Assembly (NCBI GenBank): GCA_040307715.1
Contig: JAWRJC010000125.1
Coordinates: forward strand, 1-20,106
Direction: 5' to 3'
DNA: 20,106 nt
Source: RUG13615 sp040307715
GTDB taxonomy: Bacteria; Bacillota; Clostridia; Peptostreptococcales; Anaerovoracaceae
Shown piece by piece: positions 6,692 to 14,611 of the stretch; within the stretch, counting starts at the first letter, position 1; the number at the start of each line of letters is the position of its first letter. Under the pieces are notes generated by a model that searched no databases, had not been told where the DNA came from, and was given only the letters and a program-made list of their open reading frames with translations. The translations under genes were made by a program, and so were the position numbers.

Positions 6692-8053
6692 TCAGTACGG
6701 CCAGTAGGAGATCCCGCTAAACAGCGCGATCAACCGCATTTCTTCCTCGATATCCCCAAGCGCAATGACGAAATGGGGCTCCCATCCGTCTTCGACCGCC
6801 CATTTGATCAGCCCGCCCGCTTCGCGCGCCGGCTTGACCACGAGACTCGTCCCGTGATACTGACGCGGTCTTTCAAGCGCTTCTCCTTTTGCTGTAAAGA
6901 GCCGCAGTGTTCCGTCTCTATCTTTGCCAAACCGCAGGATCGTCGCTTCTCTGCTCCCTTTGCATCCGAACTCCATCGTTGGCCCGATGCCGCGGTTGCA
7001 GTGCACGCCGACCGCCGGTCCCTCCACAGAACAAGCAAGAGACGGCGCTGCCATCCCGCAGTGCCAGAACGTCAGCGTGCCTTCTTTCTCGTCGATGTTC
7101 GAAGGGTCCCCGAAAAAGACCGCGCCGCCGGACAGCAAGGAAGCGAACAGCATCGTTAAAGCTCCCATCGCATCGCCTTCACAGGCGGCCGGGATACCCC
7201 GGTCGCACAGCATGGAAAGCACCGCACACACCGGCGTTCCGAATCCGGTAAAGAAGTCCGGCCAGCAGCGGCTTGCCAGCGCTGCCGCATCGCACGCAGA
7301 AGCAGTTTCCGTGTATGCTGTCATCAAGGCTGCATATCCCTTTTGATTGACTGCCGGGAGCGATGTGAATCCGCGCAGCTGCTTCTGTGCTTCCGCGAGG
7401 AACGGAGCTGCTTGTGCCTCCGTCACAGCCCGCGCTTTTTCGATCATCGCAGCGGTACTCACAGAGCGGATCGTAAGACCGAACGATTCCTGTAAAACAG
7501 TTTCCTCCGCCGCACCGAAAGAGAATCCTTCCGGCGGCTCTCCCACCAGTAGGAGCGTCTTCCCGCACACCTTCCTAAGAGCGGACAGTGCCCGCATATA
7601 CGCTGCGAGAGATTTTCCGATACTCTCTTCGGAAGGGTCTCCCAGGAGGTGCCGGTAGCTGATCCGTCCGTCCATGTACAGACGGTTGGCTGCCGCAAAA
7701 GCACCGGTCAGCGCATTGCGTTTCAGTCTGCCGCCGTCAGACGCCGGATCGCGCAGCGTCCACACGACGACCGGTGCATCGGTCACATCACAGATTTCCT
7801 GCGTGTAAGCCGCATTGGCGAACGTCACATTCTGCAGGATCACAAGAGACGGTGTCTTACCTTTGAGGAACGCTTTGACTTCACCTGCGCTGAACAGGAT
7901 GCCGTCCGGCATGACGAGCGCGTCCTCCATTCCGGTCTCTTTTGCCAGCTTCTGCAGCAAAGCACAGGAATCGCGGAATCCCTGTGCTGCTGTCTCCATA
8001 TGGAACGTCCCTACCCCGACCGGGACATAAATGATCGGTCCTTGTATCTTCAT
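6692..8053 (-). CDS. L-fucose/L-arabinose isomerase family protein
   Basis: A 453-residue protein with the layout of fucose/arabinose isomerases: an N-terminal Rossmann-like domain (IIYVPVGVGTF at 7-17), then the catalytic half. ACEGDAMGALTM places E292, FFGDPSNID places D316, and GWEPHFV near the C-terminus places H427. These match the metal-binding Glu, Asp and His of E. coli FucI by order and context; FWHCG (329-333) is a further family signature. The reaction would be metal-dependent interconversion of an aldose and a ketose; the sugar cannot be read from sequence. The ATG at 8053 is one base beyond the transporter stop (TAGAATG) and has GGAAAG upstream. A longer start at 8230 would lie inside the transporter gene and code for low-complexity sequence. 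Its position after GH31 and GPH suggests it acts on the sugar released from the imported glycoside. Confidence 0.8.
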   Translation of the reverse strand: MKIQGPIIYVPVGVGTFHMETAAQGFRDSCALLQKLAKETGMEDALVMPDGILFSAGEVKAFLKGKTPSLVILQNVTFANAAYTQEICDVTDAPVVVWTLRDPASDGGRLKRNALTGAFAAANRLYMDGRISYRHLLGDPSEESIGKSLAAYMRALSALRKVCGKTLLLVGEPPEGFSFGAAEETVLQESFGLTIRSVSTAAMIEKARAVTEAQAAPFLAEAQKQLRGFTSLPAVNQKGYAALMTAYTETASACDAAALASRCWPDFFTGFGTPVCAVLSMLCDRGIPAACEGDAMGALTMLFASLLSGGAVFFGDPSNIDEKEGTLTFWHCGMAAPSLACSVEGPAVGVHCNRGIGPTMEFGCKGSREATILRFGKDRDGTLRLFTAKGEALERPRQYHGTSLVVKPAREAGGLIKWAVEDGWEPHFVIALGDIEEEMRLIALFSGISYWPY

Positions 8054-8054
8054 T

Positions 8055-9557
8055 CTAGCTTTCCGTTCCTGCTGATATGCCGTTTTTTCCAAATCCTTTT
8101 GCGTTTTCTTCTTTCCAGAGCTCGTCGTAGGCAAAACCTGTGACGCGTTCACAGATATATCTTTCTTCTTCTGTCGCGACTGTCCTGATCTCCCCTTTGC
8201 GGCGGGCGATGTCGCGCTGGATGACTTCAAACTCCTTCTTGCCGAGCGGGAACTTGATGACCAGGATCAGTGTCAGCACCATGAGCACCACAGGTGCGAA
8301 TACGTAGATCGCCGCAACGCCGTGTTGTGTCGCAGCCGTCTGCCGGAGCCCCTCGTTGGCAAGTTCCTCATTGTACCCCACGATCGCGAGCAGGATGCCG
8401 ATGATCGCGGATGAAAGCCCGGTCGCGATCTTCCGGATGAAGGTCGCCATGGATGAGCAGATGCCGGGTCTGTGGATCGTCGTGACCAGTTCGTCGACAT
8501 CCGCCATGTCCGCCAGGATCGCATAGATCGTTACCGAGGAAGCCGCCGTCCCGAGGCCGATGATGAACGACAGCACCAGAATGATCGTGAAATTGACACC
8601 TTCATACGAGAACGCAAGCAGCGCCAGTGTCGCGATGATCCGGAACGGGAACGCAAGGCGCACAGGCATCGTTTTGGATGTGCGGTTCATGATCGGGTTC
8701 AGGACGATCATACCGATGAACTGCGCGACCAGAATGGTGCCCATCAGGATCGTAAAGTTGCCGCCGCCGTAGGCGTTGAGCACATCATCGACATAATAGA
8801 CCGCAAGACCGGTCACAAAGTCCGCCGCGCCCTGTCCGCATAGGAAAATCAGGATAAACATCCTGTAAGTCCGGCTGCGGTACACCGTAAATGATTCGAC
8901 CGTGCTCTGAAGGAAAGGCTCTTTTTTGATCTCCTTCGCGTTCTCCCACGTTCCGAAGAATGTTACGAGAATGCACACCATGAACAATGCCGCAAAGATC
9001 AGCGCGACAGTGAAATATTCCTTCGGATCGGTATTGTTGCGGATCAGGATCGTCGGAATGAGCCCGGCGATGATCGCGCCGAGCGTTGAGAAAATCATGC
9101 GCACGCCCGTGAACTTGCCGCGCAGAACATAGTCGTCGACCATATCCGGCAGCAGCGCGTTGTAAGGCACCATGACGATCGTAAAGCCGGTCGAGAACAG
9201 CATGTACATCAACACATAAAAGACATACTGCCGCAGCACCGTACCGCCTGAAAACTCGATCCAGAGGCATATGAATGTGATCGCGGAGACAAAACTCCCG
9301 ATCAAAATGTACAGTCTTTTGGGACCGAGACGGCTCTTCGTCCGGTCCGCGATATTGCCCATGATAGGATCCGTGATGGCATCCCATACCTTTCCGATGA
9401 GCGGGATCGTTCCGGCGAGCGCCGGCGACATCCCGAGCGACTTCGTGAGAAATACAGTGAAAAATGTGCTGATAACGATGAAGGCCCCGCCTCCGTAGAT
9501 ATCTGCCATCCCGTAGGCATACATGGACAGAAAGCCCGGCTTTTCAGGTTTTTTCAT
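8055..9557 (-). CDS. GPH family (glycoside-pentoside-hexuronide) sugar:cation symporter
   Basis: A 500-residue polytopic membrane protein with about 12 hydrophobic segments, the standard MelB/GPH size. The family signature is intact: WDAITDPIMGNIADRT (58-73) followed by KSRLGPKR (74-81), then VPYNALLPDMVDD in the central loop. AAAGGA about 6 nt before the ATG supports the start. It should import a glycoside or sugar acid with Na+ or H+. It follows the GH31 gene by 68 bp and abuts the isomerase gene. GPH transporters (YihO-type) accompany YihQ-type glycosidases in sulfoquinovose loci, so this pairing fits uptake of the GH31 substrate. The actual substrate is inferred only from context. Confidence 0.9.
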   Translation of the reverse strand: MKKPEKPGFLSMYAYGMADIYGGGAFIVISTFFTVFLTKSLGMSPALAGTIPLIGKVWDAITDPIMGNIADRTKSRLGPKRLYILIGSFVSAITFICLWIEFSGGTVLRQYVFYVLMYMLFSTGFTIVMVPYNALLPDMVDDYVLRGKFTGVRMIFSTLGAIIAGLIPTILIRNNTDPKEYFTVALIFAALFMVCILVTFFGTWENAKEIKKEPFLQSTVESFTVYRSRTYRMFILIFLCGQGAADFVTGLAVYYVDDVLNAYGGGNFTILMGTILVAQFIGMIVLNPIMNRTSKTMPVRLAFPFRIIATLALLAFSYEGVNFTIILVLSFIIGLGTAASSVTIYAILADMADVDELVTTIHRPGICSSMATFIRKIATGLSSAIIGILLAIVGYNEELANEGLRQTAATQHGVAAIYVFAPVVLMVLTLILVIKFPLGKKEFEVIQRDIARRKGEIRTVATEEERYICERVTGFAYDELWKEENAKGFGKNGISAGTES

Positions 9558-9597
9558 AAGTGATCCTTTGATTCACAGTTTCTAACAGGTTATTAAC

Positions 9598-9606
9598 ATC
9601 ATACCA
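9598..9606 (-). promoter_or_regulatory. Possible internal promoter (extended -10) before the symporter
   Basis: The 68-bp gap between GH31 and the symporter is the longest in the operon. On the minus strand it contains TGGTATGAT, an extended -10 pattern, about 40 bp before the ATG. No -35 stands at 17 bp (TTGATA is at 20 bp). Read as a weak internal promoter at most. Confidence 0.25.
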
Positions 9607-9625
9607 TACAAATGCGGCGGCAGTA

Positions 9626-11605
9626 TCAAGCGTCTCTGAAAACACGTCCCAGTTGTTCTGCGTACGGGCTTGCCTCCCGGATGAAGACCGGCGGGCACCC
9701 CATGGGACTCGGGACAGTGTGACTGCCGCCTTCAAATCTCTTTCCTGTGAACAGATGGATCCAGGAGTCCTCCGGCAGAAGTACCTCACGCTGCACCGCC
9801 CCTTCCATCAGGACCGGGGCTGCCAGGATGTCTCTTCCAAGCAGGTATTCATCCGTGACTGCCGCGGCGGTCCCCATGCGGTAATGATACGCGAGCGGAC
9901 GCATGACCGGTATCCCTTTCGTATAATATGCTTCCAGCGTTTCCTCCAGATATCCCTTCAGCGCCTTATGCAGTCTCCCGAATCTTGCCAGATGACGGAG
10001 CGATTCTTCATCCTCATCGAACTGTACATTGACATCGGGGCGGTTGCCTTCATGCAGACGCATCAGCGGAGAAAAACAGCTCAGCTCCGTCCAGCGCATC
10101 AGCAGTTCTTTGCTGCGCTGCATGTGCATGATCGACGTATAGCCGCCGATGTCCGAATGACAGACGCCGATGCCGCTCATCGCAAGAGAAAGACTTGCCG
10201 GGATGACGGAGCCGATCCCCTGCGACAATGACCAGTCTACATGCTGATCGCCGTTCCACATCATCGGGGAGTAGCGGATCGTTCCTGTATGCCCGGCGCG
10301 CGTAAAGAAGAACACTTTCCCGGTTTTCCCGCACTCTTCGATCGCTTCGCCGTTCAGGCGTGCCCAAATGGCCGGCCAGTCGTTGTGGACATCCATCGCC
10401 GGCACGCCACTGAACAGCACGGCGTCCGCCGGCAGGTACTCTCCGAAGTCAGCCATCCAGCCTTCCATGCCGATGCCGATCATCTCCCGTTTGATGATCT
10501 CCTTATACCAACTGTACGCAGCCGGATTGGTGAAGTCGACCATAGCTGCCGGGAAGGTCGTGATGGTGACCATGTAATCGCTCCCCGCGGCATCTTTCAC
10601 CAGATACCCCTTCTCTGATGCGAATGCATAAAGAGGCCCTTCCAACGCGAGGAACGGATTGATATAGCCATAGAAAGAAACGCCCTGCTCCTTCCATGCG
10701 CGGATCTTCGCCGGCAGATCCGGATACTGCACCGGATCCCACTGCCAGTTCCACATGACCTGATACCCGAATCTGGTCCGCCGGCAGCCGCACCAGTCCT
10801 GACACCAGATGCCTGTCAGGGGCAGATCGTACGCTTTCGCAAGCGCGATCTTTTCATCCACTTTCGCAGTCCCCTCCTGCGAGGCGAGGATGACACCATC
10901 AAGCAGCGCACCGGGCAGCCGCGGCTGCGTACCGAGCAGCGAGGCGATCCCGGCAGAGCGCCCTTCGAAGGCATCTGCCTCCCCGTAATACAGATCAACG
11001 CTGCGGTCGTTTTCCGGCAGACGGATCATCAGAACAGTACGCCGGGGATCCCGGAAATCGAACTCCATATAGCCGTTTCCGTCCACATGCAAAAAGTACC
11101 CGAGATCCGACTGGAAGGTGGGCTGGGCGTAATAAGATTCGTATTTTTCTATGGTTTGCTTTCTTTCCGGATGAGGACCTGCAATGCGTTCCTGGATCAT
11201 CTTCCCGGCGATCGTGCGCGCGTTCTGATGCTCGGCGACCCAGATCCGCATGCGGTGACCCTTCAGATCCAACTCGGAGAAAGTTTCCCCGCATCCGAAA
11301 ATCTGCTCTTTGGCGGGCGCCGGGAATGAGATGAACAGGCGGTTCGCACCGGTCTCCTTAAGATCGATATGAAGCTTTCTGACATGGCAAGCAGCCGGTC
11401 CTTCGTCCGGAATGTCCCGCTTTGTGACAGAAAGCCGGCAGACGGTTTTCGTCAGTTTGTCCGTCAGTGTACAGGCCTCTTCCTCCGCTGTGAAAAACAG
11501 CGGCCTTCTCCTCCGGATCTCGTCTTTATGACGGAAGCTTCCCTGCCGCATGACAGCCGAGGCAGTCCCTTCAGCGATCTCAAATGTCCATTTGCGGATA
11601 TCCAT
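9626..11605 (-). CDS. GH31 alpha-glycosidase, YihQ/sulfoquinovosidase-like, with altered sulfonate-binding residue
   Basis: A 659-residue cytoplasmic-type GH31 enzyme (no signal peptide), close in length to E. coli YihQ. From recalled YihQ numbering, all active-site positions fall at a constant offset of 19: nucleophile D386 (GWMADFGEYLP), acid/base D453 (MWNGDQHVDW), Q243 (ASQEGT), Q269 (QDW), W285 (VMWNW) and Y489 (HSDIGGYT). These match YihQ D405, D472, Q262, Q288, W304 and Y508. The exception is Q282, where YihQ has R301, a main sulfonate ligand. It is therefore a retaining alpha-glycosidase of this clade, but its substrate may not be sulfoquinovosyl glycerol. The ATG at 11605 was chosen because the 11641 start overlaps the SDR gene and has no ribosome site; AAAGAG lies 7 nt before 11605. 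The gene follows the SDR stop by 11 bp and is followed by the symporter. Confidence 0.85.
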   Translation of the reverse strand: MDIRKWTFEIAEGTASAVMRQGSFRHKDEIRRRRPLFFTAEEEACTLTDKLTKTVCRLSVTKRDIPDEGPAACHVRKLHIDLKETGANRLFISFPAPAKEQIFGCGETFSELDLKGHRMRIWVAEHQNARTIAGKMIQERIAGPHPERKQTIEKYESYYAQPTFQSDLGYFLHVDGNGYMEFDFRDPRRTVLMIRLPENDRSVDLYYGEADAFEGRSAGIASLLGTQPRLPGALLDGVILASQEGTAKVDEKIALAKAYDLPLTGIWCQDWCGCRRTRFGYQVMWNWQWDPVQYPDLPAKIRAWKEQGVSFYGYINPFLALEGPLYAFASEKGYLVKDAAGSDYMVTITTFPAAMVDFTNPAAYSWYKEIIKREMIGIGMEGWMADFGEYLPADAVLFSGVPAMDVHNDWPAIWARLNGEAIEECGKTGKVFFFTRAGHTGTIRYSPMMWNGDQHVDWSLSQGIGSVIPASLSLAMSGIGVCHSDIGGYTSIMHMQRSKELLMRWTELSCFSPLMRLHEGNRPDVNVQFDEDEESLRHLARFGRLHKALKGYLEETLEAYYTKGIPVMRPLAYHYRMGTAAAVTDEYLLGRDILAAPVLMEGAVQREVLLPEDSWIHLFTGKRFEGGSHTVPSPMGCPPVFIREASPYAEQLGRVFRDA

Positions 11606-11616
11606 AGGCGTGCTCT

Positions 11617-12651
11617 TTACTCCTCCTGCGACAAATACCACGCAGCATACGCGCCGATCATCTCATCCAGACTGACTTTCGGCGTATAGCCGAGTTCCTC
11701 TCTGGCTTTCGTGATATCAAAGATCTGGCTGCGTCCGAGGGTGCAGATGTTATACCGTGTGATCATGGGTGCCGTCCCGTAGATATGCAGCGCCTTGAAG
11801 AGCGTTTCCATGCCGCCCGCCAGACCGTACATCGCCTTGAACGGCAATTTGCGGTACTTCACCTTCATTCCGAGCGCTGTGAACATCTGATCGGCCAGAT
11901 CCGTAAGTTTGCGCGGTTCTCCGTTCGTGATGTTGTAGACCTGCCCCAGCGCTTCCTCTTTTTCCATGCAAAGGCGCAGCGCCAGCGCTACGTTCTCGAT
12001 GCAGCAGAGGTCTACAACGATCTCCCCGTTCTCAAAGAGCGGGATGCCGATGGTTTTGTTGGCATTGATCAGCACCGGCAGCATGTTCTGATCGCCAATG
12101 CCGCAGAGCCCGCGCGGCCGGATGATGGCGTAAGGCACTTTATCCTGTCCGCGCACCAGCTTTTCCGCTGCGATCTTGCTCTCAATGTAGTGGTTGAGGT
12201 GGTTGTCCTCGTTGTAATCCGCTTCGGTGATATGCGGATTGTTCTCCATCGCATAGGCACTTGGCGACGATGTATAGACCAGCCGTTTGATATGATTGAT
12301 CCGGCAGGCGGTCAGGACATTGCGTGTGCCGTCCACATTGGTCCTGAAGAACGGTTCTTTTTTCCCCCAGCCTTTTAGCAGCGCACCGCAATGGATGACG
12401 TAGTCTGCTCCTTCCGTCGCGCCTGCGATGTCCCTGAGATCGCAGAAATCGCCTCTGTAAACGGAGATATTACCCCACGCGGGGGCAGAGGCCATGTCTT
12501 GGTTTTTCTCCTTCAGAAGCGATTCTTCGAGTGCCTGCAGCTTTTTCGGATCACGCCCGAATGCCACGACGTCATAGCCGTGAGCCGCGAATTCCTTTAC
12601 GGCATACCTGCCCAGAAAGCCATATGCACCTGTAATAAGTACTTTTGTCAT
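11617..12651 (-). CDS. NAD(P)-dependent extended SDR (epimerase/3-beta-HSD type)
   Basis: A 344-residue extended short-chain dehydrogenase. It has the N-terminal nucleotide-binding GAYGFLG (8-14), DFCDLRD for adenine contact, the TSSPSAY strand (128-133), and a catalytic YIESK (Y155, K159). Its length and C-terminal substrate domain fit NAD-dependent epimerases/dehydratases and 3-beta-hydroxysteroid dehydrogenase-like enzymes. The cofactor site favours NAD(P)H; NAD versus NADP cannot be settled by eye. AGGATAAGG precedes the ATG. It sits between the MBL and GH31 genes with short gaps (23 and 11 bp), so it probably oxidises or epimerises a sugar or its derivative in the same pathway. A role on a lipid or steroid is an alternative. 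Confidence 0.85.
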   Translation of the reverse strand: MTKVLITGAYGFLGRYAVKEFAAHGYDVVAFGRDPKKLQALEESLLKEKNQDMASAPAWGNISVYRGDFCDLRDIAGATEGADYVIHCGALLKGWGKKEPFFRTNVDGTRNVLTACRINHIKRLVYTSSPSAYAMENNPHITEADYNEDNHLNHYIESKIAAEKLVRGQDKVPYAIIRPRGLCGIGDQNMLPVLINANKTIGIPLFENGEIVVDLCCIENVALALRLCMEKEEALGQVYNITNGEPRKLTDLADQMFTALGMKVKYRKLPFKAMYGLAGGMETLFKALHIYGTAPMITRYNICTLGRSQIFDITKAREELGYTPKVSLDEMIGAYAAWYLSQEE

Positions 12652-12674
12652 ACCTTATCCTGTAATAACTTCTT

Positions 12675-13562
12675 TTATCTTTTCGTGCGGACCCATAACA
12701 GCTGATCATCCCTGCTGATATACCTGATCATCCCGCCTGCTTCCAGCCATGCAAGATAGGACCGGATCGTGCTGCCGATGAGCACGTACTGCGCCAGATC
12801 CATAAGAAGGCCGTATTCTTTAAACACCCTCTGCAGGATCTGGTCGACTGTCAGGGGTTCTCCCAGAATATCCAGCAGGCAGTTCCGGATCTCATAGATC
12901 TTGTCGATGTTCTTCTGTACCAGCCCGGATATGTCTGTCATCGCATCTGCATGGCCCGGAACGAACACGGCTGCCTCCATATGTCTGACCCTTTCCAGCG
13001 TATCAAGATAAGCGCCGGCGTCGACCAGATACGGGATCTTGCTGCGTCTTTGCATCGCCTGTTCGCTCACCAGAAGATCAGCCAGATAGACGACATCGTC
13101 CGCTGTCCTGAAACCAGCCATATTGAACCAGTGTCCGGGCAGCGGCAGGATCTCCCATCCTGAAGGCAGGACATCCGCGCGCAGCGGGAACGCCCTGCTC
13201 TCTTCTGCCAGGAACACCTGTCTGCGCAGGCCGAGCGGCGGAAAACCGCCGTAGAAGAACGACGTTTCCAGGATCGGATGATTGACAAAGTCGCACTCAA
13301 GATCCGGCACAAAGATCGGGCAGCCCGTCTCCTTCTGCAGGTAAGCATTGCCGCCGATGTGATCTGCATGGGAATGGGTATTGAAGACCGCCTCCAGCGT
13401 CCAGCCTCGTTCCGTGAGTGCGCGCAGTGCGCGTGCGCCGTCATCGTAATCCAGTCCGCTGTCGATGAGGACCGCTTTGTCCTCCGCGGTCTTTACAACG
13501 CCGATCTTCGTGATGCCCGGCAGATAATAACTGTTCCCTTTAGCCTGTATGAGTTCTTCCAT
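12675..13562 (-). CDS. MBL-fold metallo-hydrolase
   Basis: A 295-residue metallo-beta-lactamase-fold protein. The metal ligands are all visible: THSHADH (H63, H65, D67, H68), H144 in LPGHWFNMAG, D162 in YLADLL, and H204 in VPGHAD, so a two-metal site is expected. Residues about 215-290 form a helical tail resembling a winged helix (LTVDQILQRVFKEYG, then a beta turn), as in many MBL-fold proteins of Firmicutes. There is no signal peptide, so it acts in the cytoplasm. Substrates of this broad family include thioesters, lactones and phosphoesters; lactone or thioester cleavage would fit next to an SDR in a sugar operon, but that is inference. It follows the DUF2804 stop by 11 bp. Confidence 0.85.
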   Translation of the reverse strand: MEELIQAKGNSYYLPGITKIGVVKTAEDKAVLIDSGLDYDDGARALRALTERGWTLEAVFNTHSHADHIGGNAYLQKETGCPIFVPDLECDFVNHPILETSFFYGGFPPLGLRRQVFLAEESRAFPLRADVLPSGWEILPLPGHWFNMAGFRTADDVVYLADLLVSEQAMQRRSKIPYLVDAGAYLDTLERVRHMEAAVFVPGHADAMTDISGLVQKNIDKIYEIRNCLLDILGEPLTVDQILQRVFKEYGLLMDLAQYVLIGSTIRSYLAWLEAGGMIRYISRDDQLLWVRTKR

Positions 13563-13573
13563 GTCCGTTCAGT

Positions 13574-14611
13574 CTAGTATCTATTGTGCACTTTCTCCGC
13601 GAAACACATCATATCTTTGACTTCGATCTTCGTGCCGTCATCCAGGATAGCTGTTCCGCTCATCCGGCCGAACACCTGATGCTGATCCGAGATGATCACC
13701 TTGAAGTTCATATTCGCAGCGCGGTCGATCACCGGCTCGAACGTCATCTCAAAACGCCCGTCGGATGAAGAGAACGTCCAGGGATCCATGTACCCGCTCT
13801 CCGGGATATGGAACGTGACGTCATCCAGTTTGTGCGCCTTCCCGTCGTAGAACAGGATGTTCTCTGTCGCGGCGCTCGTATTGCCAAAGCCGTAGCCGAT
13901 GTTAAAGCCGAAAGCATGTCCGTCAAAATCGCAGTTGCCGGATCCCCAGTGCCAGGTGTTGTCGTACGTCCAGACGCCGCGGCCCCAGTCGAGCGTGCCG
14001 AAGTCCGTGGCCGGGTCGAATTCATACCGCACACCGTCGTATTCCATCCATCCGGAGGCACGCATGCAGTTGATCTTCTGGTTGTAATAGAAGGCGTGCT
14101 TTTTATCCCAGGGTGTGGCGATGACCATGCTGTCCATATCCGGCTGCGCGAGCAGGATATCGCAGGCGAACGGCTTGCCTTCATGGAATCGCTCAAACCG
14201 GCACTGGATATGCCGTTTTTTCCCTTCCGCTGTCTCCTCTACCTCAAATGTCATCTTGAGGCGCTTATCAATATAGGATGTCAGCCCGGATGAACTGTCT
14301 GCGGGCAGCCGCAGTTTCCCCATCGGAAATGCGTTCAGCACCGTCTCAGTGTGCTCCCAGGGCGATTCCCCGAAGACAAGCAAAGAGACGGACTGCAGGC
14401 CGATATAGCCGTCGTCCGAGATCGTGAATGCCCCGGCGAATCCGTCCGCCAGCACCAGGTAGTAGTCCCATTCTTTGATGCGGAACTTCGGCGCTTTGAT
14501 CATCGTCCGGTCGTATTGCTGCACCAGCGATCTGGACCAACCGGGCTCTCTTAATTCTCCGTTTTCATCCAGGAGCAGCTGTCTTGTTACGACTTCATGA
14601 TTGCGTTCCAT
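13574..14611 (-). CDS. DUF2804 domain-containing protein
   Basis: A 345-residue beta-rich protein covering the DUF2804 family along its full length. Features are RQLLLDENGELREPGWS near the start, MDSMVIATPWDK in the middle, the conserved aromatic run DWGRGVWTYDNTWHWGSG (about 215-232), and GFNIGYGFGN after it. There is no signal peptide or membrane segment. The biochemical function of the family is not known to me; the fold resembles lipocalin-like or carotenoid-1,2-hydratase-like beta proteins. I chose the ATG at 14611, with GGAGG 6 nt upstream; the 14641 start has no such site. It overlaps the permease gene by 17 bp in another frame, so translation is probably coupled. Confidence 0.85.
   Translation of the reverse strand: MERNHEVVTRQLLLDENGELREPGWSRSLVQQYDRTMIKAPKFRIKEWDYYLVLADGFAGAFTISDDGYIGLQSVSLLVFGESPWEHTETVLNAFPMGKLRLPADSSSGLTSYIDKRLKMTFEVEETAEGKKRHIQCRFERFHEGKPFACDILLAQPDMDSMVIATPWDKKHAFYYNQKINCMRASGWMEYDGVRYEFDPATDFGTLDWGRGVWTYDNTWHWGSGNCDFDGHAFGFNIGYGFGNTSAATENILFYDGKAHKLDDVTFHIPESGYMDPWTFSSSDGRFEMTFEPVIDRAANMNFKVIISDQHQVFGRMSGTAILDDGTKIEVKDMMCFAEKVHNRY

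Noticed and set aside
8054..8230. N-terminal extension of the isomerase starting at 8230
   Set aside because: It lies inside the 3' end of the symporter gene, is Ser/Lys/Gln-rich, and the ATG at 8053 immediately after the symporter stop fits the family start.
9626..11605. Calling the GH31 a confirmed sulfoquinovosidase (yihQ)
   Set aside because: The key sulfonate-binding arginine is absent and no sulfoglycolysis genes are nearby, so only YihQ-like is supported.
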